Source of the DNA: Mycolicibacter sp. MU0083
GTDB lineage: Bacteria; Actinomycetota; Actinomycetes; Mycobacteriales; Mycobacteriaceae
DNA length: 64,000 bases
NCBI RefSeq assembly: GCF_963378075.1
Contig: NZ_OY726394.1
Coordinates: 3,038,001 to 3,102,000 of the forward strand
Reading direction: 5' to 3'
The notes under the pieces were generated by a model. It saw only the letters and a list, made by a program, of their open reading frames with translations, did not search any database and had not been told where the DNA came from. Made by a program: the position numbers and the translations under genes. This document shows, one piece after another, positions 47,243-58,297 of this stretch. How positions within the stretch are numbered: the stretch's first letter is position 1; every line of letters starts with the position of its first letter.

Positions 47243-47262
47243 TAGACTACAAATTATGTCTA
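47243..47262 (+). promoter_or_regulatory. mazEF -10 element and overlapping inverted repeat
   Basis: TAGACT (47243-47248) fits TANNNT and would give a leaderless mRNA at the ATG at 47256. TAGAC and GTCTA (47258-47262) form an inverted repeat across the start codon, a likely site for autorepression by MazE. Confidence 0.45.
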
Positions 47263-47492
47263 CACCCACTACTACCATCCGAGTGCCGGTGCGGACCCGG
47301 GACCGATTGGCCGCCCAGGCACGCGAGCGGGGTGTCTCGATGGCCGTTCTCCTGTCGGAACTGGCCGCCGACGCCGAACGGGCGGCCGCCTTCCAGGCCG
47401 AACGCGACGCCACCCGCGCCGAAGCTGCCCAGAACACCGCCGACGACGAGAGCCACGACTGGGAATCCACCGTCGGCGACGGCCTTGACTGA
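47256..47492 (+). CDS. mazE: MazE-type antitoxin
   Basis: A 78-residue protein. The N-terminus [19 protein letters not shown] is a ribbon-helix-helix DNA-binding module; the C-terminal half is acidic and alanine/glutamate-rich, as expected for a toxin-binding tail. It overlaps mazF by 8 bp. It should neutralise the toxin and autorepress the operon. It has no clear Shine-Dalgarno and is probably leaderless. Confidence 0.85.
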   Translation: MSTPTTTIRVPVRTRDRLAAQARERGVSMAVLLSELAADAERAAAFQAERDATRAEAAQNTADDESHDWESTVGDGLD

Positions 47493-47850
47493 GCACCGAG
47501 CGGTCCCCAAGCCGGCGCCACGCCGCGGAGACCTCTGGCTGGTGGCCCTGGGCTCCGGCCGCAGCGGCGAGCCCGGCAAACATCGTCCGGCGGTGGTCAT
47601 CTCCGTCGACGACATCCTCACCGGTGTCGAGGACGAACTCGTGGTCATGGTGCCGGTCTCGAGTTCCCGGGCCCACACCCCGCTTCGGCCGCGCGTGACA
47701 CCGGGCGAGGGCGTCGACACCACCAGCGTCGCCATCTGTCGCGGCGTACGTGCGGTGGCACGCAGTCGTCTGCTGGAACGCCTCGGCACGCTGCAACCCG
47801 AAACCATGCGAGAGATCGAACGGGGACTGGGGCTGATCCTGGGCCTATAG
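47485..47850 (+). CDS. mazF: MazF-family endoribonuclease toxin
   Basis: A 121-residue toxin with a CcdB/MazF fold. [32 protein letters not shown] and [12 protein letters not shown] correspond to the conserved beta strands and the arginine active-site region. The TTG at 47485 is the only suitable start before the conserved RRGDLW; there is no ATG or GTG. Translation is coupled with mazE. It cleaves single-stranded RNA at a short sequence not predictable here. Confidence 0.85.
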   Translation: MTEHRAVPKPAPRRGDLWLVALGSGRSGEPGKHRPAVVISVDDILTGVEDELVVMVPVSSSRAHTPLRPRVTPGEGVDTTSVAICRGVRAVARSRLLERLGTLQPETMREIERGLGLILGL

Positions 47851-47937
47851 GCTCCCTCGCTGGCGGTAACTTCCACCCCACCAGCCACAGCGTGGCTCCC
47901 GCGTCCCGGCCCGTCGGTGACCTACCCTGCACACACG

Positions 47938-49161
47938 ATGTCTTTCGTGCGCTCGGTCTCAGCCCTGGTGGCGGTGGGTTTTCTCGCCACCGCCGCCCCG
48001 CTGGCGACGGCAGATCCCGTCCCCGAACTCAATGCCGGAACGGTCGGCTGCCCCTACAAGGTCAGCACTCCGCCCGCCGTCGACGCCTCCGAGGTACCCG
48101 AGGCCGGTGATCCGCCGCTGCCGCTGCCGGTGCCGGCGACCCCGGTCGGCGGCGAGGCACTGTCCGGCTGCGGAATCGTGGTGGCCCCCGGCACCCCGCC
48201 GGTGCCCGGTGACATCTCCGCGGAGGCGTGGCTGGTGGCCGACCTGGACAGCGGCGCGGTGATCGCGGCCCGTGACCCGCACGGCCGGCACCGGCCGGCC
48301 AGCGTGATCAAGGTCCTGACCGCGATGGCGACGCTGAACGAACTGGACCCGGCCGCGGTCGTCGCCGGCACCCAGGAGGACGCCAACGCCGAAGGCACCC
48401 GGGTCGGCGTGGGCCCCGACGGCACGTTCACCGTCAACCAACTGCTGCACGGGCTGCTGATGGGATCAGGCAACGACGCCGCGCACGCGCTGGCCGTCCA
48501 GCTCGGCGGCATGGACGTGGCCCTGCACAAGATCAACACCCTGGCCGCCCGGCTCGGCGGCCGTGACACCCGGGTCGCCACCCCGTCCGGGCTGGACGGT
48601 CCCGGCATGAGCACCTCGGCCTACGACATCGGGCTGTTCTACCGGTACGCCTGGAACAATCCGGCGTTCGCGAACATCGTGGCGACCCGCACCTTCGACT
48701 TCCCCGGCTACGGCGACGTGCCCGGCTACCAGTTGGAGAACGACAACCAGCTGCTCTACAACTACCCGGGCGCCCTCGGCGGCAAGACCGGTTACACCGA
48801 CGACGCCGGACAGACCTTCGTCGGCGCAGCGGCCCGGGACGGTCGCCGGCTGGTCGCGGTGCTGCTGCGCGGAACCCGGCAGCCGATTCCGCCGTGGGAG
48901 CAGGCCGCCCACCTGCTCGACTACGGTTTCGCCGTCCCGTCCGGGACCCGGATCGGGACCCTGATCGAACCCGACCCGGCCCTGCTGGCGCCCCGCGGCG
49001 CCGAGGACGGGCCGAACCCGCAGGCCATGATGCTGGCCCCGTCCGACGACGCGGTGCCGATCCGGGTCGGGGTGGGCATCTTCGGCACGATCGTCGTGTT
49101 CGCGCTCATCATGGGCGCCCGGGCGGTGAATCGCCGCCCCGGACAGGGGCCGGCATGGTGA
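47938..49161 (+). CDS. dacB1: D-alanyl-D-alanine carboxypeptidase DacB1
   Basis: A 407-residue secreted penicillin-binding protein with a signal peptide (to about residue 26, ATADP), a proline-rich region and a serine carboxypeptidase domain. The SxxK motif is ASVIK, SxN is GSGND and KTG is GGKTGYT. A C-terminal helix ([18 protein letters not shown]) anchors it. It trims peptidoglycan stem peptides. It overlaps the next gene by 7 bp. Confidence 0.94.
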   Translation: MSFVRSVSALVAVGFLATAAPLATADPVPELNAGTVGCPYKVSTPPAVDASEVPEAGDPPLPLPVPATPVGGEALSGCGIVVAPGTPPVPGDISAEAWLVADLDSGAVIAARDPHGRHRPASVIKVLTAMATLNELDPAAVVAGTQEDANAEGTRVGVGPDGTFTVNQLLHGLLMGSGNDAAHALAVQLGGMDVALHKINTLAARLGGRDTRVATPSGLDGPGMSTSAYDIGLFYRYAWNNPAFANIVATRTFDFPGYGDVPGYQLENDNQLLYNYPGALGGKTGYTDDAGQTFVGAAARDGRRLVAVLLRGTRQPIPPWEQAAHLLDYGFAVPSGTRIGTLIEPDPALLAPRGAEDGPNPQAMMLAPSDDAVPIRVGVGIFGTIVVFALIMGARAVNRRPGQGPAW

Positions 49162-49553
49162 TCAGGGCGCTGCGGATATTCGGCTGGTTCACCGGACTGC
49201 TGCTGATCGCACTGGGGATCAGCCGGATGGCGTTCTCCCTGGATTCCATTCCCGACGGCCAACCGGTGAACGCGACGGTCGACAGCGAGACCCGGGCGGC
49301 CGGGGCACTGCTCATCGGCTTCGGGGTCGGCTATCTCGAGGCGTTCCGGCGCAATCCCGTGCCGGCCGGCGCGGTACGACTGCTGGCCGCCACCATGGCG
49401 CTGCTCGGACTGTCCCGGCTGATGTCGATGGCCGACGTGGGTATGCCGCACCCGGTGTTCACCGCGGCGTGCGCGGTCGAATTCGCCGCGGCGGCGCTGA
49501 CGTATTGGTATGCGAGCCTGGCCGACCGCCGCGACTCGGGCATCGCGGCGTAG
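49155..49553 (+). CDS. DUF4345-like small membrane protein
   Basis: A 132-residue protein with four hydrophobic helices (about 5-25, 45-65, 75-95 and 102-122). The pattern [15 protein letters not shown] ([17 protein letters not shown]) and the spacing resemble DUF4345. The function is unknown. Its start overlaps the dacB1 stop, so it is translated with it, suggesting an envelope role. Confidence 0.65.
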   Translation: MVIRALRIFGWFTGLLLIALGISRMAFSLDSIPDGQPVNATVDSETRAAGALLIGFGVGYLEAFRRNPVPAGAVRLLAATMALLGLSRLMSMADVGMPHPVFTAACAVEFAAAALTYWYASLADRRDSGIAA

Positions 49554-49577
49554 CACCGATCCCCTAGCGTGGGCCTC

Positions 49578-51008
49578 ATGGGCCGATTCGGGGAACTGCG
49601 CCGATCCTCACCGCTGGCGTTGCTGGTGGGGTTGGCGGCCGCCAGCGTCGGCATCATCTACGGCTACGACCTGTCCAACATCGCCGGGGCGCTGCTGTTC
49701 ATCGAGCGCGAGTTCGGCCTGAGCGAAGCCCAGCAGGAGATGGTGGCCACCGCGACGGTGATCGGCGAGATCGCCGGTGCCGCGGCCGGCGGGTGGCTGG
49801 CCAACACGATCGGCCGCAAGCGTTCGATGGTGGCGGTGTCGATCGGCTATGCGGCGTTCGCGTTGCTGGGGGCCGCGGCGGTGTCGGTGCCGATGCTGAC
49901 CGTGGCCCGGTTGCTGCTCGGGATCACCATCGGGGTCTCGGTGGTGGTCGTCCCGGTGTTCGTCGCCGAATCCGCGCCGGCGGCGGCCCGGGGCGCGTTG
50001 CTGGTCACCTACGGGGTGGCCACCGTGCTCGGGATCATCGCCGGATATCTGTGCGCCTACCTGCTGGCCGGTGCCGGCAACTGGCGGGCGATGCTGGGAC
50101 TGGCCGCCGTCCCGGCCGTACTGGTGACGTGGGTGCTGCTGCGTGTGCCCGATACCGCCCGCTGGTATCTGCTCAAGGGCCGGCTCGACGACGCCCGCGC
50201 GACCCTGCGCCGCATCGAACCGGGCGCCGACGCCGAACGGGAGCTGACCGAGATCGGCCGCACCCTGCGGGAGGAACAGCAGGGCGGTGTCGGGGTGCTG
50301 CGCGAGATGCTGCGGCGACCGTATCTGCGGGCCACCCTGTTCGTGGTGACGCTCGGCTTCTTCATTCAGATCACCGGGATCAACGCCATCGTCTACTACA
50401 GCCCGCGACTGTTCGCGATGATGGGCTTCGAGGGGGACTTCGCCCTGCTGATCCTGCCGGCGCTGGTGCAGGTGGCCGCGCTGGCGGCGATGCTGATCTC
50501 GTTGACGTTGATCGACCGGGTGGGTCGTCGCCCCATCCTGCTGTCCGGTATCGCCACGATGGTCGCCGCCAACCTGCTGCTGGTGGCGGTGTTCGCCGCC
50601 GGCGACGTGTTCGGGGACGCGTTGGCCGCACTCAAATTCGGCGGAGTGCTGCTGTTCACCGTCGGCTATACGTTCGGATTCGGTTCGCTGGTGTGGGTGT
50701 ACGCCGGTGAAAGCCTGCCGTCCCGGATGCGGTCGATGGGGTCGTCGGCGATGCTGACCTCCGACCTGGTGGCCAATGCGATCGTGGCCGCGGTGTTTCT
50801 GACCATGCTCACCTCGTTGGGCGGTGCCGGAACGTTCGCGGTGTTCGGGGGGCTTGCCGCGCTGAGTCTGGCGTTCGTGTACCGCTATGCGCCGGAGACC
50901 AAGGGCCGCCAACTCGAGGACATCCGGCACTTCTGGGAGAACGGCGGCCGCTGGCCCGACGATGAGCTCGCTGTCGGCACCGATCTGGATTCCTCGACAT
51001 GCCGGTGA
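49578..51008 (+). CDS. sugI: MFS sugar transporter SugI
   Basis: A 476-residue twelve-helix transporter of the sugar-porter family. Conserved marks include GIIYGYDLSNIAGALLF in helix 1, NTIGRKRSM after helix 2, RVPDTARWYL and KGR for the mid loop, IDRVGRRP and the C-terminal PETKGRQLE. It is probably a proton-coupled sugar importer. The ATG at 49578 is chosen over an upstream GTG at 49569. It overlaps nagA by 10 bp, consistent with uptake of an amino sugar, but the substrate is unproven. Confidence 0.9.
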   Translation: MGRFGELRRSSPLALLVGLAAASVGIIYGYDLSNIAGALLFIEREFGLSEAQQEMVATATVIGEIAGAAAGGWLANTIGRKRSMVAVSIGYAAFALLGAAAVSVPMLTVARLLLGITIGVSVVVVPVFVAESAPAAARGALLVTYGVATVLGIIAGYLCAYLLAGAGNWRAMLGLAAVPAVLVTWVLLRVPDTARWYLLKGRLDDARATLRRIEPGADAERELTEIGRTLREEQQGGVGVLREMLRRPYLRATLFVVTLGFFIQITGINAIVYYSPRLFAMMGFEGDFALLILPALVQVAALAAMLISLTLIDRVGRRPILLSGIATMVAANLLLVAVFAAGDVFGDALAALKFGGVLLFTVGYTFGFGSLVWVYAGESLPSRMRSMGSSAMLTSDLVANAIVAAVFLTMLTSLGGAGTFAVFGGLAALSLAFVYRYAPETKGRQLEDIRHFWENGGRWPDDELAVGTDLDSSTCR

Positions 51009-52141
51009 TCGCCGCGGGCACCGTGGTGCTGGGCGACCGGGTCTGCCGCCCCGGCTGGCTGTCGGTGACCGACGGGCGGATCGCCGACTGCGGGGCCGGG
51101 CCGCCGCCGGTGGCGCCGGACGTCGATCTGGGCGCGGCGGTGGTGGTGCCGGGCTTCGTCGACATCCATGTCCACGGCGGCGCCGGCGGCGGCTATGCCG
51201 ACTCCCCCGCCGATATCGACCGCGCCGCGACGCTGCACGCCCGACACGGCACCACCGGCGGATTGGCCAGCCTGGTGACCGCCGCCCCGAAGGCGCTGCT
51301 GGCGCAGGTGCGCACGCTGGCCGACGCGACGCGACGCGGCGTGGTGGACGGCATCCACCTGGAGGGGCCGTGGCTGAGCCGGGTGCACTGCGGCGCCCAC
51401 GACCGCGCCTGGCTGCGCGCCCCCGATGCCGCGGAGGTCGATGCTCTGCTGGCCGCCGGTGACGGCACGATCCGGATGGTCACCCTGGCCCCCGAGCTGC
51501 CCGGCGCCCTGGCCACCATCCGACGACTGGTGGAGGCGGGAATCGTTGTGGCCGTGGGGCATACCGATGCCGACTACGACCAGACCCGGGCAGCCGTCGA
51601 CGCCGGGGCGACCGTCGCGACGCACCTGTTCAATGCGATGCGCGCACTGCACCACCGCGATCCGGGACCGGTGCCCGCACTGCTGTCCGATCCCCGGGTG
51701 ACCGTCGAGGCGATCGCCGACGGGGTGCACCTGCACGAGGGCACGATCCGGCACATCGTGGCGACCGCGGGCCCGCAGCGGGTCGCGCTGGTGACCGACG
51801 CGATGGCCGCCGCCGGTGTCGGTGACGGCGTCTTCACCTTGGGCGGGCTCGACGTCGACGTCGTCGACGGGGTGGCCCGGTTGCGCGGTACGACGACCAT
51901 CGCCGGCAGCACGGCGACCATGGACCGGTTGTTCGCGACCGCGGTGCGCCTGCTCGGTGAGCAGGTCGACGCCGACACCGCCCTGGCGGCCGCCGCGCGC
52001 ATGACCGCCACCACGCCGGCCCGCACGCTGGGGTTGCACCGGACCGGGACGCTGGCCGCCGGCCGCGACGCCGACCTGGTTGCGCTGGATCGGGATTGGC
52101 GGGTGTCGCGGGTGATGCGGCGCGGCGCGTGGGTGGGTTAA
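50999..52141 (+). CDS. nagA: N-acetylglucosamine-6-phosphate deacetylase
   Basis: A 380-residue amidohydrolase. Metal and substrate sites are PGFVDIHVHGGAGG, GIHLEGPWLS (metal Glu), VVAVGHTDADYDQTR, GATVATHLFNAM and VALVTDAMAAAG (catalytic Asp). It releases acetate from GlcNAc-6-phosphate for entry to glycolysis or cell-wall recycling. It lies just after the transporter sugI, with an ATG overlapping its 3' end. Confidence 0.94.
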   Translation: MPVIAAGTVVLGDRVCRPGWLSVTDGRIADCGAGPPPVAPDVDLGAAVVVPGFVDIHVHGGAGGGYADSPADIDRAATLHARHGTTGGLASLVTAAPKALLAQVRTLADATRRGVVDGIHLEGPWLSRVHCGAHDRAWLRAPDAAEVDALLAAGDGTIRMVTLAPELPGALATIRRLVEAGIVVAVGHTDADYDQTRAAVDAGATVATHLFNAMRALHHRDPGPVPALLSDPRVTVEAIADGVHLHEGTIRHIVATAGPQRVALVTDAMAAAGVGDGVFTLGGLDVDVVDGVARLRGTTTIAGSTATMDRLFATAVRLLGEQVDADTALAAAARMTATTPARTLGLHRTGTLAAGRDADLVALDRDWRVSRVMRRGAWVG

Positions 52142-52150
52142 GCTGCGAAA

Positions 52151-52471
52151 ATGAGCGAACCGACCGTCACCCACGACAATCGGCAGTACCGGATCTCCGT
52201 CGACGGCGAGCAGGCCGGATTCGCCGACTACATCGAGGCCGGCGATCAACGGATCTTCCACCACACCGTGATCGACAAGGCGTTCGGCGGGCGGGGTCTG
52301 GCCGGGATTCTGGTGGGCGCCGCGCTGGCGGACACCCGGGCGGCGGGCAAACGTGCGGTGCCGTCCTGCTCGTTCGTGGCGGGCTACATCGCCAAGCATC
52401 CGGAGTTCGCCGACCTCGCCGACCCGGTCACCGAGCAGACCGATGCGGCGGTGCGCGCCGCGGAGCACTGA
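52151..52471 (+). CDS. GNAT-family N-acetyltransferase (short YjdJ-like)
   Basis: A 106-residue protein of the short GNAT subfamily (Gcn5-like). The acetyl-CoA pyrophosphate loop and the beta strand are visible as FHHTVIDKAFGGRGLAGILV, followed by VPSCSFVAGYIAKHPEF. The acceptor is unknown. It follows nagA by 9 bp. Confidence 0.88.
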   Translation: MSEPTVTHDNRQYRISVDGEQAGFADYIEAGDQRIFHHTVIDKAFGGRGLAGILVGAALADTRAAGKRAVPSCSFVAGYIAKHPEFADLADPVTEQTDAAVRAAEH

Positions 52472-52490
52472 GCCCCGACGGCCCGTCGGG

Positions 52491-54436
<1,946 letters not shown>

Positions 54437-54498
54437 TCACGACACGGGCCGGGCGGGCACACCTGGTAACACCGCGACGGCTCTGAAAGGATCGCCCC

Positions 54499-55158
54499 GT
54501 GAACCTGAGCTATGAGGACAACATCGCCGTGCTGGACCTCGGCGACGGCGAGAACCGGTTCTCCCCGGACTTCCTCGACGAGATCGACCGTGTGCTCGAC
54601 GACGTCCTGGCCGCGGGCGCCGCGGGCAGGGCGCACGGGCTGGTCACCACCGCGACCGGCAAGTTCTACACCAACGGCCTGGACCTGGACTGGCTGATGG
54701 CCAACGGGGACCGCACCGACTGGTATGTCGGCCGGGTGCACGCGCTGCTGGCGCGGGTGCTGACGCTGCCGATCCCGACCGCCGCGGCGGTGGTCGGTCA
54801 CGCGTTCGGCGCCGGGGCGATGCTGGCCATCGCGCACGACTTCCGGGTGATGCGCGCCGACCGCGGGTTCTTCTGCTTCCCGGAGGTCGACATCCGGATT
54901 CCGTTCACCCCGGGAATGACGGCGCTGATCCAGGCCAAGCTCACCCCGCAGGCGCAGGTCGCCTCGATGACCACCGGCCGGCGCTTCGGTGGGGTGGACG
55001 CGGCGGCGTTCGGGATCGTCGACGCCACCGCCGGCGAGGGGGCGGTGACCCCGGCCGCTCTCGAGTTGCTGCGCCCGTTGGCCGGCAAGGATTCGGGCAC
55101 GCTGGGCGCGATCAAGACCGGCATGTTCGGCCCGGCGGTCGCGGCCCTGGGCGGCTAG
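54499..55158 (+). CDS. Enoyl-CoA hydratase/isomerase family protein (short)
   Basis: A 219-residue crotonase-fold protein, starting with GTG. FYTNGLDLDWL and AFGAGAMLAIAHDFRVM correspond to the oxyanion-hole and CoA-binding region. The usual catalytic glutamates are not obvious: FFCFPEVDIRIP carries one Glu. It is shorter than typical hydratases (about 255). An isomerase or non-canonical activity is as likely as a hydratase. Confidence 0.82.
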   Translation: MNLSYEDNIAVLDLGDGENRFSPDFLDEIDRVLDDVLAAGAAGRAHGLVTTATGKFYTNGLDLDWLMANGDRTDWYVGRVHALLARVLTLPIPTAAAVVGHAFGAGAMLAIAHDFRVMRADRGFFCFPEVDIRIPFTPGMTALIQAKLTPQAQVASMTTGRRFGGVDAAAFGIVDATAGEGAVTPAALELLRPLAGKDSGTLGAIKTGMFGPAVAALGG

Positions 55159-55275
55159 ATCTCAGCCGCCCCGGCCGTCCACCGGAGGGCGCGGGCACCG
55201 CTGCCGCCCGCCTCTGCGCGACAATCAGGCGGTGCTGCCGAACATGTGCCCTCCCCCGTGTCCGGAGTACGACCG

Positions 55276-56118
55276 ATGAGGACGAGGGCCGATCGGTGCC
55301 CGGGTGTGCTGCGTCCCTGGCCCGCCGACGACGGCCTACTGGTGCGGCTGCGCCTGGTCGGCGGCCGGTTGCCCGCGGTCGCACTGGATCGGCTGCTGCA
55401 GGTCAGCCACGAATTCGCCGATGGATCGGTCTACCTGACCGCCCGGGCCAACCTGCAGTTGCGCGGCTTGGCCGGCCACGACGGACGACTCGCCCCCGAG
55501 GCGGTGGCCGCGGTGGAGTCGACCGGACTGCTGCCGTCGCGCAGCCATGAACTGGTCCGCAACATCCTGGTCTCGCCGCAGAGCGGCTACGCCGGCGGCC
55601 GGGCCGACCTGCGGCCGGTGGCGGCCCGGTTGGACACCCTGCTGTGCGCCGATCCCCGGCTGGCCCGACTGCCCGGCCGGTTCCTGTTCGTGCTCGACGA
55701 CGGCCGCGGCGACCTGTTGGACCGTTCCGCCGACGCCGGCCTGGTGGCACTTGGCGACGGCGCGGCGCAGTTGCGGGTCGGTGCGCACTGGGGCCCGGTG
55801 ATCGATGTCGCCGACGCCGCCGAGCGGCTGGCGGAGCTGGCCGGAACGTTCCAGGCGGCGCGCGGTGACCGGCCGGACGCGCCGTGGCACATCCGTGAGC
55901 TGCCGTCGCCGCTGCTGTCGCCCGTCGCCCCCGACCCGCGTATCCCCGCCTGCTCGGGTCCGTTACCGTTTGGCAGCGTGCCCGGCGGTACCCATGTGCA
56001 GGTGCCCGACGGCGTGCTCACACCGGATCGGGCGCGCTCCCTGCTGGAGCATGCCGAGCTGGTGGTGACGCCGTGGCAGGGTGTCTACATCCCCCAAGCC
56101 CAGGAGGCGAATCGGTGA
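55276..56118 (+). CDS. cobG: Precorrin-3B synthase CobG, C-terminally truncated
   Basis: A 280-residue CobG; the ATG at 55276 has a GGAG site (a GTG at 55246 is the longest alternative). The N-terminal ferredoxin-like half is well conserved: CPGVLRPWPADDGLLVRLRL, VYLTARANLQLRGL, HELVRNILVSPQSG and LPGRFLFVLDDGRGD. The protein stops at VVTPWQGVYIP. From memory, M. tuberculosis CobG continues about 85 more residues with a Cys-x5-Cys...Cys-x3-Cys siroheme/[4Fe-4S] motif. That region is absent here; only three isolated cysteines remain. Oxygen-dependent C20 hydroxylation by this protein is therefore doubtful. It overlaps cobH by 4 bp. Confidence 0.82.
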   Translation: MRTRADRCPGVLRPWPADDGLLVRLRLVGGRLPAVALDRLLQVSHEFADGSVYLTARANLQLRGLAGHDGRLAPEAVAAVESTGLLPSRSHELVRNILVSPQSGYAGGRADLRPVAARLDTLLCADPRLARLPGRFLFVLDDGRGDLLDRSADAGLVALGDGAAQLRVGAHWGPVIDVADAAERLAELAGTFQAARGDRPDAPWHIRELPSPLLSPVAPDPRIPACSGPLPFGSVPGGTHVQVPDGVLTPDRARSLLEHAELVVTPWQGVYIPQAQEANR

Positions 56119-56780
56119 GCAGGCCCACGCGCCCGTCCCGGCACTACGACTACATCGACGACGGCCCGGCCATCTACGTCGAATCGTTCGCCACCATCCG
56201 CCGCGAATCGGACCTGTCCCACATCCCGGCGTCCGCCGAGCGGCTCGCGGTACGCATGATCCACGGCTCCGGGCAGACCGATCTCGCCACCGACCTGGTG
56301 ATCCACCCCGACGCGGTCCCGGCCGGGCGCGCCGCACTCGACGGCGGGGCACCCATCCTCTGCGACGCCCGGATGGTCGCGGTCGGCGTGACCGCCGGTC
56401 GCCTGCCGGCCGGCAACGAGGTGCGCTGTTACCTGCGCGACGAGCGGGTGCCGGCACTGGCCGCCGAGTGGGGCACCACCCGGTCGGCGGCGGCGGTGTC
56501 GCTGTGGGAGCCGGAGCTGGCCGGCGCCGTGGTGGCCATCGGCAACGCCCCCACCGCGCTGTTCCATCTGCTGGAGATGATCCTCGACGGCGGGCCGCGC
56601 CCCGCGGTCATCGTCGGCTGCCCGGTGGGATTCATCGGGGCGGCCGAGTCGAAGGCGGCGTTGGCCGCCCTGCACGCCGACCACGGCATCGACATCCCGT
56701 TCGTGACCGTGCGCGGCCGGCGCGGCGGATCGGCGATCACCTCATCGGCCCTGAACGCCCTGGCCTCGGAGCAGGAATGA
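56115..56780 (+). CDS. cobH: Precorrin-8X methylmutase
   Basis: A 221-residue CobH. The active-site histidine is in RMIHGSGQTDLATDL, and ILCDARMVAVGVT and GCPVGFIGAAESK are conserved. It moves a methyl group from C11 to C12 of precorrin-8 to give hydrogenobyrinate. The GTG start overlaps cobG, and it overlaps cobIJ (ATGA). Confidence 0.94.
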   Translation: MSRPTRPSRHYDYIDDGPAIYVESFATIRRESDLSHIPASAERLAVRMIHGSGQTDLATDLVIHPDAVPAGRAALDGGAPILCDARMVAVGVTAGRLPAGNEVRCYLRDERVPALAAEWGTTRSAAAVSLWEPELAGAVVAIGNAPTALFHLLEMILDGGPRPAVIVGCPVGFIGAAESKAALAALHADHGIDIPFVTVRGRRGGSAITSSALNALASEQE

Positions 56781-58297
56781 CCGGCACCTTCTACGGGGTG
56801 GGCCTGGGGCCCGGCGACCCCGAACTGATCACCCGCAAAGCGGCCCGGATCATCGCCGACGCCGATGTGGTGGCCTATCACGCCGGGGTCAACAAGGCCT
56901 CGTATGCGCGCACCATCGCCGCGGAGCTGATCCGCCCGGGCGTACTCGAAGAGGAGCTGCGCTACCCGGTCACCACCGGGGTCACCGACCACCCGGGCGG
57001 CTACGCCGGCGCACTCGCGGACTTCTACGAGGCCTCCGCGGCCCGCCTGGCCGCCCACCTGCAGGCCGGCCGCACCGTGGCGCTGCTGACCGAGGGCGAT
57101 CCACTGTTCTACGGCTCGTTCATGTACATGCACGACCGGCTCTCGCCGCGCTTTGCCACCGAGATCATTCCGGGGATACCGGCGTTCTCCGCCGCCACCG
57201 CCGCGCTCGGTATGCCGCTGGTGCGCCAGACCGACATCCTGACCGTGCTGCCGGGCACCCTCGACGAGCACGAGTTGGCGATGCGGCTGGCCGACACCGA
57301 CGGCGCGATCATCATGAAGCTGGGCCGCACCTTCCCGGCGGTGCGCCGGGCGCTGGCCGCCGCGGGCCGCCTCGAGCACGCCTACTACGTGGAGCGCGCC
57401 AGCCATCCGCAGCAGCGCTGGCTGCCGGTGACCGAGGTGGACGAGGCGAGCGTCCCATATCTGTCGCTGATCGTCGTCGACGGCGATTCCCGCAACGGGC
57501 AGCGGTCGCGGACCTCGGCCGACCCGGTACCGGCGACCGTCGAGCCCGTGGCCCCACCCGCCGAACTGTTGGTCATCGGCCTCGGCCCGGGACCCGACGG
57601 CTGGCTGACTGGTGAGGCCGCGGCGGCCTTGGCGACCGTCGACCACGTGGTGGGCTACGGCCCCTACGTGGCGCGGGTACCGCAGCGCGCGGGCCTGCAA
57701 CGGCACACCTCGGGCAACACCGTCGAGGTGGACCGCGCCCGGTTCGCCCTGGATCTGGCGGCCCGCGGCGAGAAGGCGGCGGTGGTCTCCGGCGGCGACG
57801 CCGGGGTGTTCGGGATGGCGGCAGCGGTGTTCGAAGCCCTGGACGACGCCGAAGACGATCGCTACCAACATGTTTCGGTACGCGTGCTACCGGGGGTCTC
57901 GGCGGTGCAGGCGGTGGCCGCGGCGGCCGGTGCACCCATCGGGGCCGACTTCGCGGTGCTGAGCCTGTCGGATCGACTCAAGCCGTGGGCGGTGATCGAG
58001 TCGCGGTTGCGGGCGGTCGCCGAGGCCGACCTGGTGCTGGCGATCTACAACCCGGCTTCGCGGGCCCGCCCCGATCAGATCGCGTCGGCCCGCAAGATTC
58101 TGCTGGAACACCGTGATCCGGCGACGGTGGTGGTGGTCGGCCGCGATATCGGGCGCGCCGAGGAATCGTTGACGGTGACCACTCTCGGCGATCTGGACAC
58201 CGACACCATCGACATGAAATGCCTGGTCCTGGTTGGCGCTTCGTCGACCCGCGTGACGGGTTCCGGGCGGGTCTGGACGCCGCGATGGGTGCGCTAG
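56777..58297 (+). CDS. cobIJ: Bifunctional precorrin-2 C20- / precorrin-3B C17-methyltransferase
   Basis: A 506-residue fusion of two SAM-dependent tetrapyrrole methylases. The N-terminal half (to about residue 240) is CobI: GTFYGVGLGPGDPELITRKA, LLTEGDPLFYGSFMYM, IPGIPAFSAA. The C-terminal half is CobJ: LVIGLGPGPDGWLT, VVSGGDAGVFGMAAAVFEAL, VLPGVSAVQAVAAAAGAP and LAIYNPASRARP. It catalyses two non-adjacent methylations of the aerobic B12 route. The same fusion occurs in M. tuberculosis (Rv2066). Confidence 0.95.
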   Translation: MTGTFYGVGLGPGDPELITRKAARIIADADVVAYHAGVNKASYARTIAAELIRPGVLEEELRYPVTTGVTDHPGGYAGALADFYEASAARLAAHLQAGRTVALLTEGDPLFYGSFMYMHDRLSPRFATEIIPGIPAFSAATAALGMPLVRQTDILTVLPGTLDEHELAMRLADTDGAIIMKLGRTFPAVRRALAAAGRLEHAYYVERASHPQQRWLPVTEVDEASVPYLSLIVVDGDSRNGQRSRTSADPVPATVEPVAPPAELLVIGLGPGPDGWLTGEAAAALATVDHVVGYGPYVARVPQRAGLQRHTSGNTVEVDRARFALDLAARGEKAAVVSGGDAGVFGMAAAVFEALDDAEDDRYQHVSVRVLPGVSAVQAVAAAAGAPIGADFAVLSLSDRLKPWAVIESRLRAVAEADLVLAIYNPASRARPDQIASARKILLEHRDPATVVVVGRDIGRAEESLTVTTLGDLDTDTIDMKCLVLVGASSTRVTGSGRVWTPRWVR

